A stretch of 63,012 bases of DNA from the NCBI GenBank assembly GCA_002471345.1, contig DKPS01000171.1:1232-64243 (forward strand), written 5' to 3'. The position numbers and the translations under genes were made by a program. The notes under the pieces are model-generated. The model was not told where the DNA came from, did no database searches, and saw only the letters and a program-made list of their open reading frames with translations. The stretch's first letter is position 1; each line of letters opens with the position of its first letter. The DNA is from Saprospiraceae bacterium UBA7328. GTDB taxonomy: Bacteria > Bacteroidota > Bacteroidia > Chitinophagales > Saprospiraceae. This document shows, in pieces, positions 19,307-28,017 of the stretch.

Positions 19307-19637
19307 ATGCCCTATAACCCTTACAAGTGAGGTAGTACTTTTCATATGATAAAAAATATAGATGGCATCCTTTTGGACATAGAGAAGGTAACCAACAATT
19401 AAGAGCCTGCATTAAAAAAGGATTGGAAGCAATCCTGAGTAAAGGATCTCTGCGAGGGTATGAAAGCATATCCACAAAAGATGTAACCAATTTTTTATGA
19501 CTTGCCGGAAGGCTACATGAAAATACTCATATATGCAGCATTTTGACGATTATGTATTTAAAGATGTGCGTTTTTATATGGCGCTAATCTTTTTTGGGGC
19601 ATTACTCAGCTTTCTCGTTCTCACTTACCCCCATTGA
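19307..19637 (+). pseudogene. Frameshifted remnant of a small protein with C-terminal membrane helix
   Basis: Three reading frames in succession give protein-like sequence. An ATG at 19307 yields MPYNPYK and stops. A frame open from 19336 to 19500 reads YDKKYRWHPFGHREGNQQLR and continues to STKDVTNFL. A short patch from 19499 gives DLPEGYM. A third frame from 19521 to 19637 reads HFDDYVFKDVRFYMALIFF followed by a hydrophobic helix and TYPH. Joined, they would make a protein of about 110 residues with one membrane segment at the C-terminus. I do not recognise the family. At least two or three single-base indels are needed, so it is a pseudogene or a badly sequenced gene. Confidence 0.5.
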
Positions 19638-19648
19638 TCATAAGGTTT

Positions 19649-20554
19649 TTACTTTATGATCTTTAGACTGAGATCGAGACTGTGCGCTGAATGTGTTAAA
19701 GCCCCTACAGAGATGAAGTTTACACCAGTCTTTGCTAGGGATTTTACCACATTCAGCCTGACTCCCCCACTCACTTCTGATTCAAATCGACCATTTATTA
19801 TATTCAATGCTTTTTTTATATCTCCTATCTTAAAATTATCCAGCATTATTCTAGTCACTTTTCCGACGTCCATCACTTCTTTCAGCTCTTTTATATTTCT
19901 CACTTCTACAGTTATTCCGAGGTCTAACTTGTTAATTTTCAAGTATTTATTGGTCTTCTTTATTGCTTTTGTTATAGATCCAGCAGCATCTATATGATTG
20001 TCCTTGATCATAATCCAATCATAAAGTCCATCGCGATAATTGGTACATCCACCAATTGCCACCGCCCACTTTTCCAAAAACCTCAATAATGGAGTAGTCT
20101 TCCTGGTGTCCAGAATTTGCACATTGTATCCTTCCACTTCCTTTTGAAACTGTTTACTTAACGTAGTTATTCCGCTTAATCTTTGCATAGTATTCAAAGC
20201 TAGCCTTTCACCTTTGAGCAGGGCTTGACTATTACATTCTAGATAGAAAGCTACATCGCCATATTTTACATCTTCACCATCTTTGATTTTGACTTCAATT
20301 TTAGCCTTCGGATCGAGATGTCTGAATATTCTTTTTGCAATAGAAATACCAGAAATCACGCCCTGATCTTTTACCAACAGTTTTGCTTTGCTTTTTTGCT
20401 TTTTAGGGATACATGCTAGAGATGTATGGTCTCCGTCTTTTACATCTTCATCAAGACCTCTCTTAATGAAATCTCTTAATAAATCATTATCCAATTTTGG
20501 CATAGTCATAATCAGCATTTGAAGAAGGAAAGGTAGAAAGTTAAACTTATTCAT
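19649..20554 (-). CDS. nadC: Nicotinate-nucleotide pyrophosphorylase (carboxylating)
   Basis: Converts quinolinate and PRPP to nicotinate mononucleotide in de novo NAD synthesis. Family features are EDVKDGDHTSLACIP, KGERLALNTMQRLSGITTLS, LDTRKTTPLLRFLEKWAVAIGG (broken at residues 150-171), RDGLYDWIMIKDNHI, VEVRNIKEL, IMLDNF and the closing VSGGVRLN...VGALTHS. The 301-residue frame has a hydrophobic 12-17 residue N-terminal extra; a start at one of the methionines at residues 13, 16 or 18 (about 20518-20503) fits the family better. It is divergent from the GlmU-like gene. Confidence 0.93.
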   Translation of the reverse strand: MNKFNFLPFLLQMLIMTMPKLDNDLLRDFIKRGLDEDVKDGDHTSLACIPKKQKSKAKLLVKDQGVISGISIAKRIFRHLDPKAKIEVKIKDGEDVKYGDVAFYLECNSQALLKGERLALNTMQRLSGITTLSKQFQKEVEGYNVQILDTRKTTPLLRFLEKWAVAIGGCTNYRDGLYDWIMIKDNHIDAAGSITKAIKKTNKYLKINKLDLGITVEVRNIKELKEVMDVGKVTRIMLDNFKIGDIKKALNIINGRFESEVSGGVRLNVVKSLAKTGVNFISVGALTHSAHSLDLSLKIIK

Positions 20555-20597
20555 CAGAAGAGAACACAGAAAAATCTAAGCTATTTACCCAAAAGAC

Positions 20598-20605
20598 TAT
20601 TTTTG
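20598..20605 (+). promoter_or_regulatory. Candidate -7 box of the GlmU-like gene
   Basis: TATTTTTG fits TAnnTTTG, 14 bases before the ATG at 20620, which implies a very short leader. No convincing -33 element was found. Confidence 0.3.
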
Positions 20606-20619
20606 CTTTAACTATTTAT

Positions 20620-21774
20620 ATGAAAAGCATACAACTCGTTGATACCCAACTTTGGGATCAACTCAATCCCATAACCCTTACTAAAACTTGTGCTGATATT
20701 AGACTGGGCATATTTACCATTAGAGAAAAGTGGCAAAATTTGAATCAAACCACTACAATACTTTCTCGGCCCTATCTGCAAGCATTATATGAAAATTCCG
20801 AATCAGCTCAGCTGAAAGTGAATAGTGCATTACTACCTAACCAGAGTATTTTAAGAGAAATTCTCAACCTTGGCGAAGGAGAATCAATATATCAAAATGA
20901 AATATGGATAGCTACAAATGGAGATGAGAAAGTAAAAAATCAAGCCAAAGGCGAATGTCATCTATTATGCCATCCAGAGGATTTATTCATCCATGCGGGA
21001 TCAGAAATTAAAAAAGACATTAAAAATCTAGTTGGAAATAATAATTGGATTAAGCCATCTCTTAGTAATACCATTATTGGTGAAGAAGATGTCTTTCTCA
21101 GCGAAGGAACCAAGATGGAATGTTGCATTCTTAATACTGAGGAGGGCCCTATATACATCGGGCCTAATGCTCATATTATGGAAGGAACAATTATTAGAGG
21201 TCCTGTAAGCATAGGACATAACACTATTCTTAAAATGGGGGCAAGAATCTATATGAATACTAGCATAGGCCCTTGGTGTAAGGTTGGAGGAGAAGTAAAG
21301 AATTCAGTGATTTTAGGAAATTCTAATAAAGCTCATGATGGATATATGGGTAATTCCGTAATCGGAGAATGGTGTAACTGGGGAGCGGATACCAACAATT
21401 CTAATATGAAAAACAACTATACTGATGTCAAATTATGGGACTACTCCTTAAATACATTTAGAAATACGGGCCTTCAATTCGTAGGGCTAATAATGGGAGA
21501 TCACAGCAAAACTGGAATAAATACCATGTTCAACACTGGCACAGTCGTGGGGGTAAGTTGTAACATTTATGGAACAGGATTCCCCAGAAAATTCATTCCT
21601 TCTTTCAGTTGGGGAGGTGTACATGGATTTAAAACTTATCAGCTAAATCGAGCTTTAGATACTGCCAAAGCAGTCCAAAAACGAAGAGATATTGACCTCC
21701 CAAAAGCAGAAGTCGAAATGCTAAATGAAAACTTCACTCGATCGTCAAAATATAGAAAGTGGGAAAAACTATAG
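20620..21774 (+). CDS. GlmU family putative sugar nucleotidyltransferase
   Basis: 384 residues. The N-terminal part (LVDTQLWDQLNPITLTKTCADIRLG cut at residues 6-30) is a degenerate nucleotidyltransferase domain, and residues about 150-340 form left-handed beta-helix hexapeptide repeats (IYIGPNAHIMEGTIIRG, VSIGHNTILKMGARIY, WGADTNNSNMKNNY). It matches the Bacteroidota family annotated as GlmU-like. The GxG-T-R and Lys signature of active GlmU is not visible in its N-terminus, so the substrate and even transferase activity are uncertain. It overlaps the next gene by 16 bases. Confidence 0.8.
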   Translation: MKSIQLVDTQLWDQLNPITLTKTCADIRLGIFTIREKWQNLNQTTTILSRPYLQALYENSESAQLKVNSALLPNQSILREILNLGEGESIYQNEIWIATNGDEKVKNQAKGECHLLCHPEDLFIHAGSEIKKDIKNLVGNNNWIKPSLSNTIIGEEDVFLSEGTKMECCILNTEEGPIYIGPNAHIMEGTIIRGPVSIGHNTILKMGARIYMNTSIGPWCKVGGEVKNSVILGNSNKAHDGYMGNSVIGEWCNWGADTNNSNMKNNYTDVKLWDYSLNTFRNTGLQFVGLIMGDHSKTGINTMFNTGTVVGVSCNIYGTGFPRKFIPSFSWGGVHGFKTYQLNRALDTAKAVQKRRDIDLPKAEVEMLNENFTRSSKYRKWEKL

Positions 21775-22451
21775 GTCATTTTCCTTTCTGGTGGAGATGG
21801 TGGAGCTACATTTTTCCTATAAGCTTAGATGCATCATCTTCTGAAATCAATGAAACCCTTGAGGTGATGCTAGTACGAGGGAATATTCAATTATGTACTG
21901 AAAAGGCAGTGTATTCTTATGAACATAAATACGATAATTTCAAATTGATATTTGATCTATTAGATTTTAATAAATTATCAGGAAAGAATGTACTTCTTTT
22001 AGGGCTTGGTCTAGGTAGTGTCATTCAATTATTAGATAAGTACAAAAATGGGTTGAATTATACAGCCGTAGAATTAGATGAAGAGGTCATTTTTCTAGCC
22101 GAAAAACATATACTAAAACACCTTGATGTAGATATTCAAATTGTTCAAAGTGACGGGCAAACATTTCCACAAGTCACATCTGAAAAATATGATCTCATCT
22201 GCATGGATATTTTTATTGATGATTGGATTCCAAATGGTTTTTTAACCAATGATTTTTGTAATTCATTAAAATCAATACTGGCTGAAAGAGGTACAGTCAT
22301 CTATAATACTCCAGCCTTTAACAAAAGAAGTGCAAATTCATCCAGACGTTTTTTTAAGAATAAATTCAAATCTATTTTTCAAAAAGCCAAATTAATAGAT
22401 GTACATAAAAATTACATGCTTATAAGTGATTCTGATTTGCTCCACGCATAG
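21759..22451 (+). CDS. Spermidine synthase-like methyltransferase-fold protein
   Basis: 230 residues. A Rossmann-like class I fold is shown by NVLLLGLGLGSVIQLL (glycine-rich loop), the acidic end of strand 2 in AVELDEEVI, SDGQTF and DLICMDIFIDDWIPNGFL. This resembles the spermidine synthase/SAM-dependent methyltransferase group. The Trp-rich start HFPFWWRWWSYIFP is notable and may touch the membrane. The start overlaps the GlmU-like gene by 16 bases, so the two are coupled. Its substrate is unknown. Confidence 0.75.
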   Translation: MGKTIGHFPFWWRWWSYIFPISLDASSSEINETLEVMLVRGNIQLCTEKAVYSYEHKYDNFKLIFDLLDFNKLSGKNVLLLGLGLGSVIQLLDKYKNGLNYTAVELDEEVIFLAEKHILKHLDVDIQIVQSDGQTFPQVTSEKYDLICMDIFIDDWIPNGFLTNDFCNSLKSILAERGTVIYNTPAFNKRSANSSRRFFKNKFKSIFQKAKLIDVHKNYMLISDSDLLHA

Positions 22452-22508
22452 CAAGAATGTACTTTTGTGAAGGTCTGACTTAATTGCTCAATATTAAAAT
22501 AAGAAAAC

Positions 22509-23126
22509 GTGTTTAGTATCAACATCTATCTTCTCATTGCACTCATGGGGGCTTGCTTACTTGGAGGAATAGTATTAGCATTTACTGTGAGTTTTTGGTA
22601 TGCTTTTCCTTTCCTTTTGATAGGTATTATCATGCTTGTCATTTTTGTGCTTTTTGGTTCCGTGAATGGAGCTGCCAAATTAATTCAGGCAGAAGATTTT
22701 GATGGTGCAGAAAAAAGGCTCAACTTGACATTAAGCCCAAAATATTTGTGGAAAACTCAAAGGGCATTTTTCTATATCATGAAAGGTTCTATTGCTATGT
22801 ATAGAAAAAACCTCAAAGAAGCCCAAGGTCTTTTTGATGAAGCATTAAAAATTGATCTTCCATCTGATAACGAAAAAGGAATGGTTCTTTTACAATTAGC
22901 AAATATTAATGCAGGCCAGAATAAATGGCCTTCGGCAAAAAACTACTTCCGTGAAGCTTCAAAACTAAATATCACTGAAGCTCAGATTAAATCCCAGATG
23001 GATGAATTTGGAAAAGCACTCAAGAATAGAGGAGCTGCAAATGTAGCACGTAGCATGGGAAAGCAAGGAATGAAAATGATGCAGCAAGGTGGAGGTGGAA
23101 AACGAAGACGTCCAAAAATGAGATAA
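22509..23126 (+). CDS. TPR-containing membrane protein
   Basis: 205 residues from a GTG start. Two membrane helices (about 5-29 and 31-50) are followed by a cytoplasmic or periplasmic tetratricopeptide-like helical region (about 58-160; LIQAEDFDGAEKRLNLTLSP, YRKNLKEAQGLFDEALKIDLP, GQNKWPSAKNYFREASKLN). The C-terminus is basic and Gly/Met-rich (MMQQGGGGKRRRPKMR). Probably a protein-interaction scaffold; function unknown. Confidence 0.75.
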   Translation: MFSINIYLLIALMGACLLGGIVLAFTVSFWYAFPFLLIGIIMLVIFVLFGSVNGAAKLIQAEDFDGAEKRLNLTLSPKYLWKTQRAFFYIMKGSIAMYRKNLKEAQGLFDEALKIDLPSDNEKGMVLLQLANINAGQNKWPSAKNYFREASKLNITEAQIKSQMDEFGKALKNRGAANVARSMGKQGMKMMQQGGGGKRRRPKMR

Positions 23127-23134
23127 TCGTTACT

Positions 23135-23653
23135 CTATTTCTTTTGTCTTGGTTTTTTATAAATTGGGACAGTAGAGCAAGGCTCACCATACATTATACT
23201 TCTGGCAACAGGTTTTAGGAATGACGTCAAAGCCAAATAGGCTCCTGCAGGCACAGGTTTGTCACTACATCCTTTTATCACTATCCTTTCATCTTGATAT
23301 ATTGAAGCATCCATGGAATTAATAAATTGATTGTAATAGTGATTCAGAAATTCCTGTTCATTTCCTTGAAAGACTGATTCGCATACTCCTTCAGCATGAG
23401 ATGCAACTAGCATATATGCCCATGTTGGAATAATAGCATCAGTACTACAATACACGCATAAATGAGCACTTTTCAATTTCGCCCAATCAAATTCTTTAAG
23501 GGTCAATCTAAAGTCCTTCTCTTTTAAAATTAAACCATGAAACAGGAAGTCCTTAATATCGAAGGAGGCTAAAGGAATTGATGGAAAGAATTTTTCCAAA
23601 TTAATCGTAACTAAATTACTGTTTGCTACTTTATTGACTAGCACTTTTTCCAT
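23135..23653 (-). CDS. DUF2480 family protein
   Basis: 172 residues, soluble. The conserved pattern NKVANSNLVTINLE, the segment DIKDFLFHGLILKEKDFR, VYCSTDAIIPTWAYMLVA and the end KGCSDKPVPAGAYLALT match the DUF2480 family of Bacteroidota. No activity is known. It overlaps the 3' end of scpB by 23 bases and is cotranscribed with it. Confidence 0.85.
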   Translation of the reverse strand: MEKVLVNKVANSNLVTINLEKFFPSIPLASFDIKDFLFHGLILKEKDFRLTLKEFDWAKLKSAHLCVYCSTDAIIPTWAYMLVASHAEGVCESVFQGNEQEFLNHYYNQFINSMDASIYQDERIVIKGCSDKPVPAGAYLALTSFLKPVARSIMYGEPCSTVPIYKKPRQKK

Positions 23654-24221
23654 TTGACTCTTCTATGTCTTTAATTTCTCCAATTGTGTTTTCAGTTTCC
23701 TCAAATTCCCTAATCTTTGGTAAATCTTCAATGCTTTTTAGACCGAAATAGTTCATAAACTTAGCAGAGGTGCCATAAATTAATGGTTTCCCGGGTCCTT
23801 CTTTCCTGCCTGTTATTTCGACTAAATCTTTTTCTAAAAGCTTCTGAACGGTATAATCACAATTTACTCCTCTAATGCTTTCCATTTCAGATTTTGTCAC
23901 AGGTTGCTTATATGCAATGATAGACAGCGTCTCCATAGCCGAAGTTGACAATTTTTTCTTCGCAGATAGTTTAAGATGTTCAGCGAGAGTTTCATGATAT
24001 AATGACTTAGTCATGAAAATATAACCATTGGCAAGTGCCTTTATCTGGATAGCAAAATCATCGCTACTATATTTTTCAGTGATTGAAACGATACACTTTT
24101 CAATTATCTTTTTAGATATATCATCTTCTACGATACTCTGCAAACAGGTCTTTATTTCCTTAATAGTAACAGGCTTATCAGAAGCAAATATTAATGCTTC
24201 AATATGTAATTCAATATTCAT
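23631..24221 (-). CDS. scpB: Segregation and condensation protein B
   Basis: 196 residues. Two winged-helix domains typical of ScpB: HIEALIFASDKPVTIKEIK near the N-terminus, KLSTSAMETLSIIAYKQPVTKSEMESIRGV (broken at residues 88-118) and GRKEGPGKPLIYGTSAKFMNYFGL. It is a subunit of the SMC-ScpAB condensin that organises and segregates the chromosome. scpA and smc are not in the window. The acidic tail is not conserved. Confidence 0.92.
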   Translation of the reverse strand: MNIELHIEALIFASDKPVTIKEIKTCLQSIVEDDISKKIIEKCIVSITEKYSSDDFAIQIKALANGYIFMTKSLYHETLAEHLKLSAKKKLSTSAMETLSIIAYKQPVTKSEMESIRGVNCDYTVQKLLEKDLVEITGRKEGPGKPLIYGTSAKFMNYFGLKSIEDLPKIREFEETENTIGEIKDIEESNGKSASQ

Positions 24222-24258
24222 GAGTATTAAAAACTGGATTTAGAATGTCTCTCCGACA

Positions 24259-24621
24259 CTACAAAAACAGCGTAAATATGAGCATATTAATCAAAGACAC
24301 TATGCTAAGAAGAAATAAAGTGCATGAAATGAAAACCTTCAGAGGTGAAGATTTTTTAAGGGTCCGAATTTCATCAGATTTCATAGACCTGTGAAAATCA
24401 TGATCAAAAGATTTTTCCTCATTTTGCTTTTTCAGATTAAGCTTAATAAGGCATTTATTAATATAAAAAGAGTAAGATTTTGAATTCTTAACTTTAAAAT
24501 CGACGATTATTACTTTATTGTTGCAGTAGACAACAAGGTTTCCAGAATCATCTCCATGATAAACTCCCACTGTTTGTGGTCCGAATGATGGATCATAATA
24601 TGTCCATAGCGACTGACTCAT
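24259..24621 (-). CDS. Small protein of unknown function with C-terminal membrane helix
   Basis: 120 residues. The N-terminal half has a beta-rich motif (LWTYYDPSFGPQTVGVYHGD followed by SGNLVVYCNNKVIIVDFKV), a basic linker follows, and a hydrophobic helix ends the protein (about 96-119), which would make it tail-anchored. The N-terminal pattern recalls a small Bacteroidota family without a name that I can assign. It is preceded by scpB downstream on the same strand (37-base gap), so the two may form an operon. Confidence 0.55.
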   Translation of the reverse strand: MSQSLWTYYDPSFGPQTVGVYHGDDSGNLVVYCNNKVIIVDFKVKNSKSYSFYINKCLIKLNLKKQNEEKSFDHDFHRSMKSDEIRTLKKSSPLKVFISCTLFLLSIVSLINMLIFTLFL

Positions 24622-24769
24622 TTTCCCAGAATTAGTTTTACAATATCATCATTTGCTTACCCCAGCAAACCCTACAACTTTATCATTCACTCTTAAAATA
24701 ATGTACCAAAAAGGCCTTCGTATTAAGAATATTTAAGATATAGTACCTTTAATTTATAAAATAAATAGC

Positions 24770-25111
24770 ATGGATTCCAGTACTAAGGCGGAATTAAAGA
24801 GTAAAATCAAAAAAATGATAACCTCTTTACAAAATGAAATTATAGCGCTGGAAGAGCTTACAAAACCAATAAGTCCTGAAAATTCTTTAGGCAGAATCAC
24901 TAGGATGGACGCTATAAACAATAAAAGTGTAGCTGAAGCTAGTCTAAGAAACAGAAAACGAAAACTTGGCAAAATGCACGTTGCATTAGTGAAAGTGGAT
25001 GAAGATAGCTTTGGAATATGTCAAAGATGTAAAAAAAATATAAACCCTCAACGGTTGTTGCTTATGCCTGAAAGTGAAAGGTGCGTAAATTGTGCTGCTA
25101 CAAATCAATAA
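24770..25111 (+). CDS. TraR/DksA-type zinc finger protein
   Basis: 113 residues. An N-terminal coiled-coil (about 1-75) is followed by a zinc finger with C-X2-C (CQRC) and C-X2-C (CVNC) in the order typical of the DksA/TraR C4 class, and a spacer containing QRLLLMPES. Such proteins enter the RNA polymerase secondary channel or are stress-related. The DxxDA tip of true DksA is not obvious, so a regulatory role on transcription is inferred only from the family. Confidence 0.82.
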   Translation: MDSSTKAELKSKIKKMITSLQNEIIALEELTKPISPENSLGRITRMDAINNKSVAEASLRNRKRKLGKMHVALVKVDEDSFGICQRCKKNINPQRLLLMPESERCVNCAATNQ

Positions 25112-25143
25112 TAATAAAAGACAAAAGAAAGGATAAAAAAAGA

Positions 25144-25180
25144 GCAGGGCGCAACGGATATAATCAACGTTTTGCCCTGC
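25144..25180 (-). terminator. Strong hairpin with T-tract on the minus strand
   Basis: GCAGGGCGCAACG (25144-25156) pairs with CGTTTTGCCCTGC (25168-25180), 12 of 13 positions including one G-U. Read on the minus strand the hairpin is followed by CTCTTTTTTTATCC, a textbook terminator, but no minus-strand gene lies to its right up to 27125. On the plus strand no T-run follows. Confidence 0.5.
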
Positions 25181-25333
25181 ATAACCCCAAAAAACCAATT
25201 GAAAACAATCTTAATATTTCTTAAAAGGGGTCAAGTGATAAATTTGTCTTTCTTTTGGATTATCATGATAAAGATACAAACTAAATAACTTGATGTCATA
25301 ATATATGTCTAATCTCTGGTTTTAACACTTTTA

Positions 25334-26701
25334 ATGGCAAAAATTAAAACTGAATTTATTTGTTCCACTTGTGGGCATAAATCCCCAAAGTGGCAAGGGC
25401 AATGCTCAAGTTGCAGTGAATGGAACACATACACTGAAGAAATTCTTCAAAAGTCCACGAATTCTTCTTTGCAAAAACCATGGCTCGATAAACCAAAAAA
25501 GAATTCTAGTCCAGAATTGATCAAAGACATAGAAATAGGTCACATACCTCGTGTCCTCACCCAAAATTCTGAATTGGACAGGGTCCTTGGTGGTGGCCTT
25601 GTGCCGGGATCATTAATTCTTCTCGGTGGACAACCCGGCATAGGCAAGTCAACTTTGCTATTACAAATTGCTAACCTTTTAAATAAAAAGGTTTTATATA
25701 TTTCAGGAGAAGAAAGTAAGGAACAAATAAAAATGCGCTCTCAGCGTATCAGCTCAGATAGTGATCAGTTGTATATTTCTACAGAGACTAGTACAGAGAA
25801 AATAATAAGTTCAGCTAAGAAAATCGAACCTGATCTTTTAATTATTGACTCCATTCAAACTCTTAGTTCACCGTCTGTAGAGAGTGTACAGGGAAGTATA
25901 TCTCAAATTAGAGAATCAACCAATGAACTTCAAAAGTTAGCTAAAGATTCTAATATCCCAATATTTATTATTGGTCACATTACTAAAGAAGGGTCAATTG
26001 CAGGCCCCAAACTTCTTGAGCATATTGTTGATGTAGTTCTTCAATTTGAAGGCGACAGACATCACCTATACAGGATGATTCGTACTACTAAAAACAGATA
26101 CGGATCTACTGATGAACTGGCCATATATGAGATGAAGGCTGATGGTCTGAGAGCCGTCACAAACCCATCTGAATTTTTAATATCACAATCTGAGGATGAA
26201 TATAGCGGATCAGCTATTGCTGCTACAATTGAAGGCCTGAGACCCATGCTAGCTGAAACTCAGGCCTTAGTGAGCGATGCTATTTTTGGAACGCCACAGC
26301 GATCTTCTACTGGATATGATTTGAGAAGGTTAAACATGGTCTTAGCAGTAATTGAGAAAAAAGCGCAATTATATTTTGGTCAGAAAGATGTATTTCTCAA
26401 TATTGCTGGAGGCATTAAAATCTCTGATCCTGCAATTGATCTATCGATCATGGCTTCTTTGATTTCTTCATTATTGGATATCCCAATTGACAAGAAATTC
26501 TGTTTTGTAGGTGAAGTAGGCCTTAGTGGAGAAATTAGGACAGTGAGTAGGCTAGAACAAAGAATTCAAGAAGCTGCTAAGTTAGGCTTTACCCATATTT
26601 TCATTCCGAAAAACAATATGAAAAAAAATCAAATCAAAAGTTCTATAAACATTATGGGTGTTAAAAATATTAAAGAATTGAATGAATTACTTTTTACTTA
26701 G
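25334..26701 (+). CDS. radA: DNA repair protein RadA
   Basis: 455 residues. N-terminal C4 zinc finger (CSTCGHKSPKWQGQCSSC), RecA-like ATPase with Walker A GGQPGIGKST, the RadA-specific KNRYGSTDE motif near residues 254-262, and a C-terminal Lon-protease-like domain (from about 300, with GEVGLSGEIRTVSR). It promotes branch migration of recombination intermediates. Length is standard. Confidence 0.95.
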   Translation: MAKIKTEFICSTCGHKSPKWQGQCSSCSEWNTYTEEILQKSTNSSLQKPWLDKPKKNSSPELIKDIEIGHIPRVLTQNSELDRVLGGGLVPGSLILLGGQPGIGKSTLLLQIANLLNKKVLYISGEESKEQIKMRSQRISSDSDQLYISTETSTEKIISSAKKIEPDLLIIDSIQTLSSPSVESVQGSISQIRESTNELQKLAKDSNIPIFIIGHITKEGSIAGPKLLEHIVDVVLQFEGDRHHLYRMIRTTKNRYGSTDELAIYEMKADGLRAVTNPSEFLISQSEDEYSGSAIAATIEGLRPMLAETQALVSDAIFGTPQRSSTGYDLRRLNMVLAVIEKKAQLYFGQKDVFLNIAGGIKISDPAIDLSIMASLISSLLDIPIDKKFCFVGEVGLSGEIRTVSRLEQRIQEAAKLGFTHIFIPKNNMKKNQIKSSINIMGVKNIKELNELLFT

Positions 26702-26715
26702 CAGTAACTCAAAAT

Positions 26716-27135
26716 ATGATTTCCACTAAAGGACTAAATAAGTTATCGGAACAAAATGCCATTATTCTGTATGATGGAGATTGTATCTTATGTAGTAGGT
26801 TTGTGCAATGGGTGATACATCATGATAAGAAAGATGTAGTCAGATTCTGTTGTTTTCAAAAGATAGAAAATGATCCATTTAAAAAGGACGATAGTTATTC
26901 AACTGTGGTTATGATCTCAAAAGGAAGGTATTATACTAAAAGCGAAGTCATATTTAGAATTGTGGAAATTAATGGAGGTTTCTGGTCACTTTTTCTTCCA
27001 TTTAAATTTGTGCCTTTATTTATAAGAAATTATATCTATGACTGGATTGCGCGAAATAGATATAATTGGTTTGGTCAAAAGAAAAACTGTTTATTAATGA
27101 CAAGTGATATTGAATCAAAATTTGTCAAACAATAA
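26716..27135 (+). CDS. DUF393 (DCC family) thiol-disulfide oxidoreductase-like protein
   Basis: 139 residues. The family mark is ILYDGDCILCSRFVQWVIHHD with the DxxC..C arrangement, then RFCCFQ and a C-terminal GRYYTKSEV. DCC-type proteins are predicted thiol-disulfide oxidoreductases, unproven in most cases. It starts 14 bases after radA, so it is probably cotranscribed, and its end overlaps the convergent inositol monophosphatase-like gene by 11 bases. Confidence 0.82.
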   Translation: MISTKGLNKLSEQNAIILYDGDCILCSRFVQWVIHHDKKDVVRFCCFQKIENDPFKKDDSYSTVVMISKGRYYTKSEVIFRIVEINGGFWSLFLPFKFVPLFIRNYIYDWIARNRYNWFGQKKNCLLMTSDIESKFVKQ

Positions 27136-27943
27136 TCATGTTGTCCCCATATGCCCTTTGTATTACATCCAAAACTTGTTGATGTAGTCTTCCATTCGTG
27201 GCCAAAATTCTTCCGCTATCTAAAAAGGTATCATTACCATCATATTCACTGACCATGCCTCCAGCTTCTTTCACAATGATTGCACCTGCTGCTACGTCCC
27301 AAGCATTGAGGGTCGTTTCATAATAAAAATCAAAAATACCTTTGGCGACATATGCCAAATCAAGAGCCGCTGATCCCAATCGCCTTATTCCTCTACTATT
27401 CTTTATCCAATGATCCAAAATGGTCAAAATAGGTCCAGTATCTTCTATGGAATATGGAAATCCAGTGACTAATACAGCGTCCTCAGTTTTTTCAGTTTTT
27501 GTTACTTGAATAGGCCTGCCATTCATAAAAGCTCCACCATTTTTCCAAGCATAGTGAGTCTCTTTTCTATTCACCTCTTCTACTATTCCCATTACAAGTT
27601 CTCCATTAATCTCAAGAGCAACGCTCACTGAAAAATGCGGAACATTATGCAAAAAATTTGTTGTCCCATCGAGTGGGTCTATGATCCATCTGACATCTCC
27701 TTCATTCTGTTCTACGGTACCTTCTTCCGTTAAAAACTTAGCTTCTGGTAATATCTTTTGTAACCCTTCCACAATCATTTCTTCTGCAGTTTTATCTACA
27801 AATGAAACAAGGCTGTTTTTTTCTTTAGCTTCTATAGCATCATCACTTACTTTCCCTATTTGTTTAAAAATAAAATGACTTGCTTTTCTTACTGTGGGCA
27901 TTGCAGATAGACACAATGCTTGTAAATCTTTTTCTGATAACAT
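27125..27943 (-). CDS. Inositol monophosphatase family protein
   Basis: 272 residues. Metal and phosphate ligands are present: Glu in FLTEEGT, the IMPase motif WIIDPLDGTTNFLHNVPHFS and the second motif NAWDVAAGAIIVKEAGG. The family hydrolyses myo-inositol-1-phosphate or related phosphates (SuhB-type); the substrate here is open. It has no partner genes on its strand. Confidence 0.9.
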   Translation of the reverse strand: MLSEKDLQALCLSAMPTVRKASHFIFKQIGKVSDDAIEAKEKNSLVSFVDKTAEEMIVEGLQKILPEAKFLTEEGTVEQNEGDVRWIIDPLDGTTNFLHNVPHFSVSVALEINGELVMGIVEEVNRKETHYAWKNGGAFMNGRPIQVTKTEKTEDAVLVTGFPYSIEDTGPILTILDHWIKNSRGIRRLGSAALDLAYVAKGIFDFYYETTLNAWDVAAGAIIVKEAGGMVSEYDGNDTFLDSGRILATNGRLHQQVLDVIQRAYGDNMIIV

Positions 27944-28017
27944 ATAAAAATAAAATTATTCTGAATTTCTAGTTAAAGGGCTTTCTTTTGTATCAACAAA
28001 AAAGCTATTCTTACCAA

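Noticed and set aside
19305..19490. 61-residue frame on the minus strand
   Set aside because: Antisense of the degraded plus-strand gene; no recognisable motif and the plus strand reads far better.
24754..24972. 72-residue hydrophobic frame on the minus strand
   Set aside because: Exact antisense of the DksA-like gene, whose zinc-finger protein is clearly real.
27988..28017. Upstream TTG start of trmB
   Set aside because: The ATG at 28018 gives the usual family N-terminus; the extra ten residues look unlike TrmB.
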